This document shows, piece by piece, positions 32,811 to 42,427 of a DNA stretch of 64,000 nucleotides. Location: assembly GCA_028023455.1 (NCBI GenBank), contig JAQFVV010012545.1, positions 1,120,001 to 1,184,000 of the forward strand, written 5' to 3'. Under the pieces are notes generated by a model. That model searched no databases. It was not told where the DNA came from and worked only from the letters and a program-made list of their open reading frames with translations. Origin of the DNA: Epiperipatus broadwayi. Taxonomy: Eukaryota > Onychophora > Udeonychophora > Euonychophora > Peripatidae. The first letter of the stretch is position 1. Every line of letters begins with the position of its first letter. A program made the translations under genes and the position numbers.

Positions 32811-35800
32811 AGTGATAAAGCAGGCATCATGAACTTGATTTGTATGAATGCCTAGTTAAGGATATACAGAGTTTTAAAGAAAAGGGGAAGAGAATTATGG
32901 TTATAGGGGATATGAATGGGCATATTGAAGAAATTGATGATGTAGATAATAAGAATGGTCAGTTTTTGAAGGAATTTTGTCAAAGAGTAAATTTGAGCAT
33001 TGGGAATTTATCAAATGTATATGATGGACAATACACATGGTCTAGGAATAATGTATTTCACACAATAGATTATGTATTGGTAGAGAAAGAGGGAATGAAT
33101 AAAATACGAAAAATTAAGGTGTTTGATAATGAAGAGAGAGTGTGTAATAGTGATCATAACTTTATTGTAATAGAAATGGTTAGTAATGTGATGGAGGATA
33201 GAAATAAAGGTAGAAATAATAGTGAAAGATGTGGATGGAGAGTGAATGATAAAAATAAGTTGGAAGAGTATAAAATAAAAGTTGAAGAAATCATGGAGCA
33301 GTTGGTTGGAGATGAGTATAAGGACTGGTGTGGTGAAGTAGAAAAAGTGGCAAATAGGGTTTTAGTCGAGAATATGAAGAAGAATAAAAATAGTAAAAAA
33401 ATGAGAGTTAGTAAAAGTGTAAAAGGGAGGGAAAAAGCATGCAGAGAATATAAGTGTGCTATTAAGAACAAAGAAAGTGAAAATGATATTAATGCTAAAT
33501 TGGGAAAGTACTTGGAAAAGAAGAAACTAGCTAAAATGGATAATTATAGAGATAGGATGAAGTTAAATAATAAATTGTTGGAGGATATTAATAAAAGTGG
33601 AAGAGATGGGAGTAAAAAATTTTGGAATTACATTAAAAGGAGAAATGTAGGGGAAAGAGAGATAGTATTAATAGATGATGAGGGAATAGAATGTAGCTCT
33701 AGAGGCGAGCTAGAGAAAATCTTAAATAGATATGTAATGGATATAGAAAAGATGTTAGATGTGAAGGAACTAGTGATAGAAAACATGAAAGCAGTTAGTA
33801 GTGGGAACATTAGGTTCACAAAAAATGAATTGAATGAGGCAGGAAAGAGATTGAAAAGTGGAAAGGTGAGAGGTTTAGATGGATGGGCAGCAGAGATGGT
33901 AATGAATTTAGGGCATAGAGCAAAAGCAAAGTTATTATCATGTTTTAATAAGATGGCGCAGAAGACAGTTTTTCCGGGTAGTTGGAGTAATACAAGAATA
34001 AGATTTTTATTTAAAGGAAAGGGTAAGGATCATAGAAAGTTAAATAATTATAGACCGATAGCAGTAACATCAGTTTTATATAAAGTTTTCGTATATATGG
34101 TAGCTGGAAGAGTTGTAAAATGGATGGAAGAGAATAATGTAGTGGGGGAAATGCAAGGAGGCTTTAGATCAGATAGGCGTATAGGAGATAGTTTGTTTGT
34201 AGTTACACAACTTATGGAGATGAGTAGGAATTCAGGTAGATCATTATATATGAGTTTTATAGATATAGAGAAAGCATATGATAGAGTAAATAGAAATAGA
34301 TTATGGGTAAGATTAGCCAATTTGGGAATGGATGAAGCTTTAGTAAATATTATTAAGAAATTATATGAAAATAATTATTATACTTACCAAGTAGGGGATA
34401 TAGAATCAGTTAAAGTTAAAAATGGAGTGGGATTAAGGCAAGGATGCCCTATGTCACCGATTTTGTTTTTGTTGTTTTTGAGTGAAATGGAGAAAGCAAT
34501 AGAAAGACTAGGAAGAGGGGTAGAGATACCATTAATAGGTGGCAAAGGAGTATATACTTTGTCGGGTCTTTTTTTGCAGATGATATCTTTTTATGTGCAG
34601 AAAGAAGAGAAGATATGGATATTATGTTGAGGACATGTGCAAGGGTGGGTAAAGAGATGGGGATTAAATTTAGTGAAGAAAAATCAAATATAATGATGGT
34701 TAATACTGGGGAAAGAGAGGATGTAGATTTTTATTGGGGGATATAAAGTTAAGTGTGGTGGATAGATATAGGTATTTGGGAATCATCTTATGTAATCAGG
34801 AAAATTGCTTGGTTGAATGGGAGAAAAAATTGGTAAATGAAGCAAAGAAAAGAAAAGGTTTGGTAAAGAAACTAACAGTATTTTCATATAATAAATATGA
34901 TGTAGCTAGAATTGTATGGAAGGGAGTTGCAGTAGCAGGGTTAACATATGGTAATGATGCATTATGTGTTAGTAAAAGGATTTTAGATTATTTAGAGAAA
35001 GTACAAAGGGAAGTAGGAAGACATGCATTAGATGCAGAGATGTGGACAGCAAAGGAGGCAATTCAAGGAGAAATGGGATGGTCAAGTTTCTATATGAGAG
35101 ATGCAAAAAGTAAAATGAAAATGTTTGGTAGGTTGCAGTTTTTGGATAGTAAAAGAATAGCCAAAATAGTGTTTAATTGGGTTATGAGTAAAGGGCAGGT
35201 AACAAGATGGGTGAGAAAGATAATGCAGTATGCAAAAGATTTGGATAAAGAATTTTTATCGGTATACTTGTATAAAAGGTGGGATGATTGTGTTAGGAGG
35301 ATTGTTGAGTGTTATAGTGGTAAGGAATGGGATAAAAGAATAGAAGTATCAATAAAAAATAGGGAGTTGGAGAGATGGAGAAGTAGTATGGAGGGTAAGA
35401 AGAGTTTAAATATATATAGAAGTAAACGGAATATTGGAAGTGAGTTAATTTATGATAATAGTAAGGAAAGTAGTTTATTGTTTAAGGCTTGAATGGGATC
35501 TTTAGCAACAAGAAAATATACATGTAAATGGAAAACTATGGGTGATTTAGCATGCAAATTGCGTAAGGAAGGCATAGAAAATATTAGGCATCTGTTGATT
35601 GAATGTAAATGCTTGAAAGCAGAAAGAGTACAGATAATGAAGTTATGGGAGAATAGGTATGAACAAAGTGACTATACAGAAAGTGAGTTATTAGTTTTTA
35701 TGCTGGGTTTGCGAAAAGATAAGGGGGGTTTAGATTTAAAGGCCATAGAGTTGACAAAGATTATGTTGTGGAAATGGGATGGGGCAGAATATGGGAAGAC

Positions 35801-35860
35801 TTAGAGTGGGGAATGGAAAATAAAGTGGCTAACAGGTTTATCTGGGCATAGTTGCTGAGA
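32811..35860 (+). pseudogene. APE-type LINE, 5'-truncated copy 1 (endonuclease remnant + reverse transcriptase + CCHC-like tail)
   Basis: The main frame (32840-34630, 596 codons) begins inside an exonuclease-endonuclease-phosphatase domain: GDMNGHI (about residues 23-29), HTIDYVLV (about 74-81) and SDHNFIVIE (about 104-112). Reverse transcriptase follows: GLDGWAAEMV (about 344), NYRPIAVTSVLYKVF (about 402), GFRSDRR, SFIDIEKAYDRV (about 475) and GLRQGCPMSPILF (about 535). FADDIFLC lies in the next frame at about 34572, after a one-base change in a T run. A second frame change near 34730 leads into 34734-35492, then a TGA (copy 2 has CAT there). The last frame (35493-35804) ends in a C-x2-C, H-x4-C type knuckle. 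The element is of the kind common in ticks and other invertebrates. Its 5' part is missing and it is inactive, though long open frames suggest moderate age. Confidence 0.9.
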
Positions 35861-35904
35861 TATTCTTGACTTCATTTAAGGAGAAGCCAAATACATCACA
35901 TCAC

Positions 35905-37425
35905 ATACTGAGAAGGCATATGATAGAGTAAATAGGAATAGATTATGAGTAAGTTTATTAAATTTGGAAATGGATAGAGCTTTAGTGGATATTATTAACA
36001 GATTATATGAAAATAACTACTATACATATCAATTAGGGAATATAGAATCAGTTTTAAATTTAAAAATGGGGTGAGACTAAAGCAAGGATGCCCTAGGTCA
36101 CCTATTTATATTTAAGAGAAATGGAGAGAGCAATAGAAAGACTAAGAAGATGGGTAGAGATATCATTAATAGATGACAAGGGATTTTTTATTTGTGGATG
36201 ATGTCTTTTTGAGTGCAGAAAGAAGGGAAAATGTGGAAATTATGCTGAGGACACACGCAAAGATGAGTAAAGAAATTGGGATTAAATTTAGTTATGAAAA
36301 ATCAAAAGTAATGATGATTAATACTGGGGAAAGAGAAGACAAAGAATTTTTAGGGGGGGAGGGATATAAAGTTAAATGTGGTGAATAGATATAACTATTT
36401 GAGAATTGTCTTAAGTAATCAGAGAAATTTGTTTGGAAGAATGGGAGAAAAAAATGATAAATGAAGCAAAGAAAAGAAAGGGGTTGATAAAGAAATTAAC
36501 AGTGTTTTCATATAATAAGTATGATGTAGCTAGAATTGTATGGAAAGGGAATGGCAGTAGCAGGGTTAACATATGGTAACAATGTGTTATGTGTTAGTAA
36601 AGGGGTATTAGATTACTTAGAAAAAGTACAAAGAGAAGTAGGAAGACATGCATTAGATGCAGATGTGTGGGTGGCAAAGGAGGTCATTCACAGAGAAATG
36701 GGATGGTCAAGTTTTTATATGAGATATGCAAAAAGAAAAATGAAAATGTTTGGTAGATTGCAGTTTATGGATAATAAGAGATTAGCCATAATAGTATTTA
36801 ATTGGGTTATGAGTAAAGGGCCAGCAATAGGATGGGTGAGAATGGTAGTATATGCAGAAGATTTGGATAAAGAATTTATACTTATACAAAAGGTGGGATG
36901 ATTGTATTAAGAGAATTTTTGAGTGTTATAGTAGTAATGAATGGGATAGAAGAATGGATACATTAATAAAGAATAGGGATTTGGAGAGATGGAGAACTAG
37001 TATGGAGAATAAAAAGAGTTCAAATATATATAGAAGTAAATGGAATATCATTGGGGGCAAGTTAATTTATGATAATAGCAAGGAAAGTGGTTTATTGTTT
37101 AAGGCTCATTTAGGATCTTTAGCAACAAAGGAGTGTACACATAAATGGGGAAATGTGGGTGATTTAGTCTGCAAGTTGTGTAAGGAAGGCACAGAAAATA
37201 TTAGGTATCTGTTAATTGAATATAAATGCCTGAAAGAAGAAAGGGTATAAATAATGAAGTTATGGAAGAATAAATATAAACAATGTGATTATACAGAAAG
37301 TGGGTTATTGGTTTTTATGCTGGGTTTGGGAAAAGATAAGGTGGATTTAGATATAAAGGCTATAGTGTTGACAAAGATTGTGTTGTGGAAATGGGATAAA
37401 GCAGGATAGAGAAGAATTTGGGAAA
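35905..37425 (+). pseudogene. Second, more degraded copy of the same LINE, head-to-tail
   Basis: The copy starts at the sequence equivalent to 34268 of copy 1 (GAGAAGGCATATGATAGAGT versus GAGAAAGCATATGATAGAGT), that is, inside the reverse transcriptase, and runs to the C-terminal zinc knuckle (CKLCKEGTENIRYLLIEYKC). It includes the FVDDVFLSAERRENVEIM block (36190; FADD changed to FVDD) and the region LTYGNNVLCVSKGVLDYLEK (36566). Frameshifts break it into frames 36173-36388, 36536-36901 and 36852-37250. The join to copy 1 is a short TACATCACATCACATACT stretch. The same orientation and family suggest two independent 5'-truncated insertions or a local duplication. Confidence 0.85.
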
Positions 37426-37429
37426 ACTA

Positions 37430-37460
37430 TCACACACACACACACATATATATATATAAT
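37430..37460. repeat. (CA)n(TA)n microsatellite between two LINE 3' ends
   Basis: A run of CA dinucleotides followed by TA dinucleotides lies exactly between the 3' end of LINE copy 2 (+ strand) and the 3' end of the RTE fragment (- strand). RTE LINEs commonly end in short tandem repeats, so the tract may be the RTE tail, written (TA)n(TG)n on the minus strand. Confidence 0.75.
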
Positions 37461-37745
37461 CATCAACCATTATCAATCCACTGCAGGATGAAGGTCTCCC
37501 CAAGTTTAATCCATCTTTTCCGATCTTTAGCTTCTCTTCTCCACATCATCCCTGCACACTTTCTTATTTCATCCATCCATCTTACATGTGGTCTCTTTCT
37601 GGGTCTTTTACAATCTCTTGGAATCCAGTTTAAAATTTCAATTGTCCATCTATTATCATCTCTTCTAGCAATATGTCCAGCCCAACTCCACTTCAATCTT
37701 TTAATTTTTTCAGTATACAATCACTTATTTGGAACTAGATTAATT
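37453..37745 (-). pseudogene. RTE-clade LINE fragment, 3' terminal part
   Basis: The minus-strand frame (85 codons, 37463-37720) reads IKRLKWSWAGHIARRDDNRW, TIEILNWIPRDCKRPRKRP, HVRWMDEIRKCAGMMWRREA and ends LGETFILQW. This is the characteristic C terminus of RTE/BovB-type reverse transcriptases (KLKW.WAGH.AR..D.RWT..ILEW.PR...R..GRP..RW.DD...AG..W...A.DR..W..LGEA). It is 5'-truncated just upstream. Its frame is still open, so this is a fairly recent insertion. The homologous region of the copy at 47560-50095 is heavily decayed. Confidence 0.85.
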
Positions 37746-38134
37746 TTAGTTTAAGTTGGCTTATTGATAAATTTCTAGTTTTTTTTTTTTTCACTTGCAA
37801 ACTAAATTACCTTTCTGGGAGTTTGTTTGAGCAATATATTAGCCCTAAGTGTTGTCTGCAATATCTGCTATTTTTATATTTCCGTGAATGTTCAAGTCAG
37901 ACTGCTGCGCAATTACTAGCGGTCTAATTTTTAAAAAAAATTAAACCATAGTTATTAGCATAGCACTGCCACTAATAAGCTTCCACTGCTAGAGAATAAT
38001 GAATGGTTAAAATTCTTTCTACAATTTTGCAGAACGCAAAGGGAAATTGCAATTTAAGGGGAAAAAACCTGTTACTTAAAAGCACATTGTGTCTACAAGT
38101 CAATTTCATAAAATACTAAGGCAAAAATTATTTC
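37746..38134. other. AT-rich DNA, no feature recognised
   Basis: A T run at about 37781 is present; nothing else was recognised. Confidence 0.45.
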
Positions 38135-38247
38135 GTCAAGCATTGTTAGCCGAGAGGTCAGCCCAACTGCCTTGCAAGCAAGCAATTGTTTGCAGACGGT
38201 TGTTGCGGGTTCGCCTCCCGGCCGATGCTATGACGTATAAAAAAAAA
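38135..38247 (+). mobile_element. tRNA-derived SINE, long-arm subfamily
   Basis: Order: GTCAAGCATTGTTAGCCGAG, AGGTCAG, CCCAACTGCCTTGCAAGCAA, GCAATTGTTTGCAGACGGTT, GTTGCGGGTTCGCCTCCCGG and CCGATGCTATGACGTATAA, then A8. CAACTG pairs with CGGTTG. Inside, TGCAA pairs with TTGCA, giving the same extra anticodon-loop hairpin as the copy at 16463. Box A (TAGCCGAGAGGT) and box B (GGTTCGCCTCC) are near consensus. AAAAATTA at 38123 and 38243 probably marks the target duplication. The 64-codon frame across it is a by-product. Confidence 0.8.
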
Positions 38248-40350
38248 TTACTTTGCATGAGCATTATATTTAATATCAAGTAACTATTACTTCCAGAATG
38301 CCCTGACATCTGCTTGAGGTTTTAATTTTCTCAATATCATGTCTATTAATGCAATTATTAAGTTTATCTGTTATATTAGTTTTCGCTTATTTAACATCTG
38401 TCCTCTTATTATGATTGGGATGACTTCGTGTTTTGAAGATAATATTGAATGAAATATTTTCATTACTACCAAGTTATAATAATTTATTTTAATAATAATT
38501 AATTGTCTGGGGGTTTCTCTACTTTTTTAAATAATCATAGCTATATAATATTCTTATCAGGCATTAATCAAAATTTGTTAATCATGATACTACTTATATA
38601 AAATCTTACAAGAATGATACTCTTGCTAAAGATAATCTTCCTAATTGTTATTTTTCTCTTCATTCTTTATATAAGTTTTATAGTTTCTATTATAATTCTG
38701 AAGGAAAGGGTATTCTTTTAAAATAATATCCTATTCAATTTCTCTTTTCAATTTTAATAGTTCTTTATTTTTATTATCAATATTCTACAGAGTAAATGTT
38801 TCTTTGAATTTATTAACCCATTTATTTATATTTATGTCTTTTCCACGTCACTCCAGTAAAAGTCTTTATTTATCTACCATATGGTCTTTTTATAGACATT
38901 TTATAATATCTTGGAAAATATTTAGGTATTTCTAAACTTTATCTGGTCAAGTGATTTCCTCCATCCTTTATTTTCAAAAATCACCAGTGATTTCTTTATC
39001 TTTTCTTAATAAGTTTCTGCTCCATATAATGCAAGCAAACTATTTAAGTCTTTTTTTAATAGTTCAAATTTTAATAATCCTTATATATATATTACTAAAT
39101 GCATATCACATTGCTATTATTGCTTTGTTAAAAAATAATAATAATAGTTTTAAAATCTCATTTCAGAAAGATTTACAGTGAACTCATTCATTTGAGATTT
39201 TTCGTTAGTTGACACGTATATTTTATATTATTTTATGACTAATTAATCACGAACATGTTGAATTTTATTAGAAGACAGAGAAATGTTTCTAACCATTTAG
39301 ATATTGTCTCGGGTTTCTTTTCCAAGGTTAATTAATTTGCTTGAATTAATTTTGCTTTCTTGTCATTTTAATTCTTTCTCTCTCTATTGGATTATTCTTA
39401 ACTGACTTTAAGTTTTCAAAATTTACTTATATTCAATAGAAAATAATTGTGTTTATTTTTCTTTATATATATAATATAAAGGGAAATAGAAAGATCAGAT
39501 ATATCAACTTATTAATCTGAAAAAAAAAAATTGTTTATTTGAAATGTTTTAAACTAAAATTCATCTTACATATATATCAAAATTAAAAAATAATTTGATG
39601 GAAATGAAGTATTTCTTTAATATTGCCAATCTGATAATTGAAGAGCTGTTTGGAGGGTTGATTAGTTTATTAGTTAGCATGATCATGACTTGGGGCATAT
39701 AGATGAGTGATATAAGATTTAACTAGGGAATAATGCATGGTGCACTAGATTTCTTAAAATACTATTGTAATTTAATTTATAATATCAATTAGTAAAACGT
39801 TCTAGAGCTAAAATAAGCAGATATGCAATTATGCATAGGACAAAGCCCAGACAAATAGAGATACCAAGTTGAGTTTAAATAACTATAAATTATTATATGT
39901 AAATATATAATAAATAAAATATTATATCTGAAATAGTTATTTGTTTATACCTTAGTGTTTCTAGGGGGAAAATGAATATCAAATTATTCTTAGCAAAAAT
40001 AAAAGCTCTCTGGATAATTGTTGATAATCAAATAAGACTTAATGCACTAGGTTTTATACAGCAACTTTTCAGTTGATGAAAATGTCATCGCCTATATGAT
40101 TCTTTAGTTGTGCTTTATATAAGTATGAAGTTATTTATAGATAGATGATAACATTTTACTTTCTTATTATTTAATATATCATAGCTATTTGGAACGTCTA
40201 TAATGCCAGGTTATGTATATGATTATCATGATATCCAGAAATTGTTATCCTTAATTATTGGTTGTAGTTGGTAAAAGGTAAATAAATAGCCTTTAAATAG
40301 CTTATCATGGAGTAACTATTTCTTTATGCTTATAGAAGTTAAAATAGTAG
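38248..40350. other. AT-rich DNA, no gene recognised
   Basis: About 2.1 kb without a recognised coding relic or family repeat; T-rich on the + strand between 38300 and 39500. Confidence 0.45.
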
Positions 40351-40598
40351 CAAAAATTTTCTCCACACAGTAGTGCCACCTAATGTAAGCGCCATATTAT
40401 AAATAAATAATTATCCAAAAATCTCAATGCACTGCTACTAGATCCAAGACTTCCCACTAATGAAAGCCCTATGCTTGAAATAGTTTGAAGATATTGAATG
40501 AGAAAATGCTAGATAGGGAATGTGGTGCACAATATTCTAACATCTATTGGATACTAGAGCTTACACTAGGTGACACTATTGTGTGGAGAAAATTTGTG
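40351..40598. mobile_element. Foldback element with 40 bp arms
   Basis: CTCCACACAGTAGTGCCACC with TAATGTAAGC (40371-40390) is the near-perfect complement of GCTTACACTAGGTGACACTA with TTGTGTGGAG (40559-40588). The full arms span 40351-40390 and 40559-40598. The 168 bp between them contain weaker inverted phrases. A related phrase, CATATAGTAGTGTCACCCAG, occurs near 60420, so at least one more relative may be present. Confidence 0.65.
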
Positions 40599-41040
40599 AT
40601 AATAATGATTTCTCTAACAGCAACTTATAGAATAATAGTGAAGGACAAAACTTTGCTCATCATAAATGGCAATTGTCAAATGGCAAGTATTTGAGTAGTT
40701 TTCCACTCTTGTTTTATTTTCTAAATTGGCTAAGGACCAGTAATCTGAAAAAAGTACCTCAAACCTGCTGGAAAAAAGTTTTTTAACTTTATCTGATTTA
40801 GAAGCCAACGTATAGACGGGGAAACAGATATGCTAATATTCTATCACAGTGTCTTTCTCAATAAATATTTAGTACAGTACTTTAGTTCATATATATATAC
40901 TGTATATACAAATAATACAGTTGTATCTAAACTAGTGATGTGAGCACTTTTTTTTTTTTAACTTTTTTTTTTCCAAAAAAAAAAAAAGGAAATCAATTCA
41001 ATTTACTAATTTTATTGCGACCCATAATATAAATGTATTT
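40599..41040. other. AT-rich DNA, no gene recognised
   Basis: TTTGAGTAGTTTTCCACTCT near 40690 resembles a phrase near 10319. T and A runs lie at 40949-40987. Confidence 0.35.
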
Positions 41041-41059
41041 GTGTGTGCGCGCGCGCGCG
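41041..41059. repeat. Alternating GT/GC tract
   Basis: GTGTGTG passes directly into six to seven GC dinucleotides, an alternating purine-pyrimidine run able to form Z-DNA. Uninterrupted CpG dinucleotides are striking in a window this poor in GC. Confidence 0.8.
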
Positions 41060-41091
41060 AAAGGTCTATATTTTTCATAAATATATATATA

Positions 41092-42427
41092 CATCTAATT
41101 CTCTTTTTACATGATTGTTTTTTGGAAATTACATGTAAAAGAAATTCATGTAAAAAAATATATTGCACATATGGAAAATAAGGAGTCTGTTCCAGACCCA
41201 AGAAATCAACAAAAATATTTAAATAAACCATATGAAATATTTAGTTACTATGTTTTATTTTTTGTGTGCGATCAAATTTTACTTCATACACATTGAACAT
41301 AAATAAAAAATGAGTTATAGGAACAAACATTTTATTTGAAAAATAAAAAAACTTGAAAATGATAACACTTATATTGAAATACACTCATTGGTTTCTCTAC
41401 ACAAGTCATAGAAAACTTCAAAGTGTATGTCACTTCCATGTTATAAGTAAAAAAAAAAAATTAAATAAAGATTACTAATGTAATTTATCAGAATTTATTA
41501 CTTTTATTTCATTTAACTTGTTATTTATTCATTTTTAATTTAACAACTAATATATTCAAAAAGAGGACCGGAACTGTGCATTTATTTAAAATATGGGCAA
41601 CATCTTGCTTGCTTGTAAAACAGAAAAGTATCCAAGATTTTATTCACTGTCATTGTCTGACAATAAATGCGTATGTTTGTGTATGATTGGAATACCATTG
41701 CTATCAGTAAAACTTGCAGTATATAACTTACCATCTATTGATATTTGGCAAAATTAATAAATATAAATTTAAACAAATTAATCAATTAAATTTAAGCAAA
41801 ATTATTTTTTTTTAATATCAATAACAAGGATTTTAAAAAAAAAAAATGTTAAAATGCAAACAAAGCATCAATAACAAAACAAAATGTCAAAAACATTACT
41901 TGCAAATTTCTCCACTTGCAAGAATATTGCTGAAGGGATTTTTGTTTTTAAAATAATGAGAACTAAAGAGATGAAACTTTTTTTAAAAAAATTATACCAT
42001 AACAGACAATTTTTTTTTTTTTTTTTAGTTTTGTGACATAATCATGATGAACTTGACCTCAGAAACAAATCTGTAAATAAACACTGAATTAAAAACATTT
42101 ATAATCTTGTAAAAAAGAAAATAAATTATTTTATATTACTTAATGAAAGTATTTAGAATTTTAAAAAATGTTTAATAACAAATTAAGACAATCTAAGAAT
42201 TACTTTGAGAATATAAGATGATTTTTTAAGCCTTTTAAATAATGTTTGTTTCTTTATTTCAGTCATGAATTTGTCACAGCAGCTCTAATCCCAAAGTACT
42301 TTTTTTTTTTTTTAACAGTCATGTTATTTTAAAAAAACTCATGTAAAAAGAGAAATGTATATATTTTTAAACTTGTGTTATTTCAAAATCGTGCAAAAAG
42401 AAATTTGTGTAAAAAGAGAATTAGGTG
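41092..42427. mobile_element. Pogo/Tigger-like non-autonomous DNA transposon, TA-flanked
   Basis: The left end CATCTAATTCTCTTTTTACA and the right end, read inward on the other strand, CACCTAATTCTCTTTTTACA, are near-identical inverted repeats. Both are flanked by TA (41090-41091 and 42428-42429). Inside the ends, phrases like TTTTTACATGA, TTACATGTAAAAG and TGTAAAAAGA recur in both orientations, typical of the sub-terminal repeats of pogo/Tigger elements. The interior (about 41300-42330) is AT-rich with no transposase relic. TA duplication and CA-ends fit the Tc1/mariner/pogo superfamily. The relic at 13650 shows that such transposases once existed in this genome. Confidence 0.6.

Noticed and set aside
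33154-33471. Minus-strand frame of 105 codons inside the LINE
   Set aside because: It is antisense to the clear LINE coding frame and has low-complexity S/L/F/T composition.
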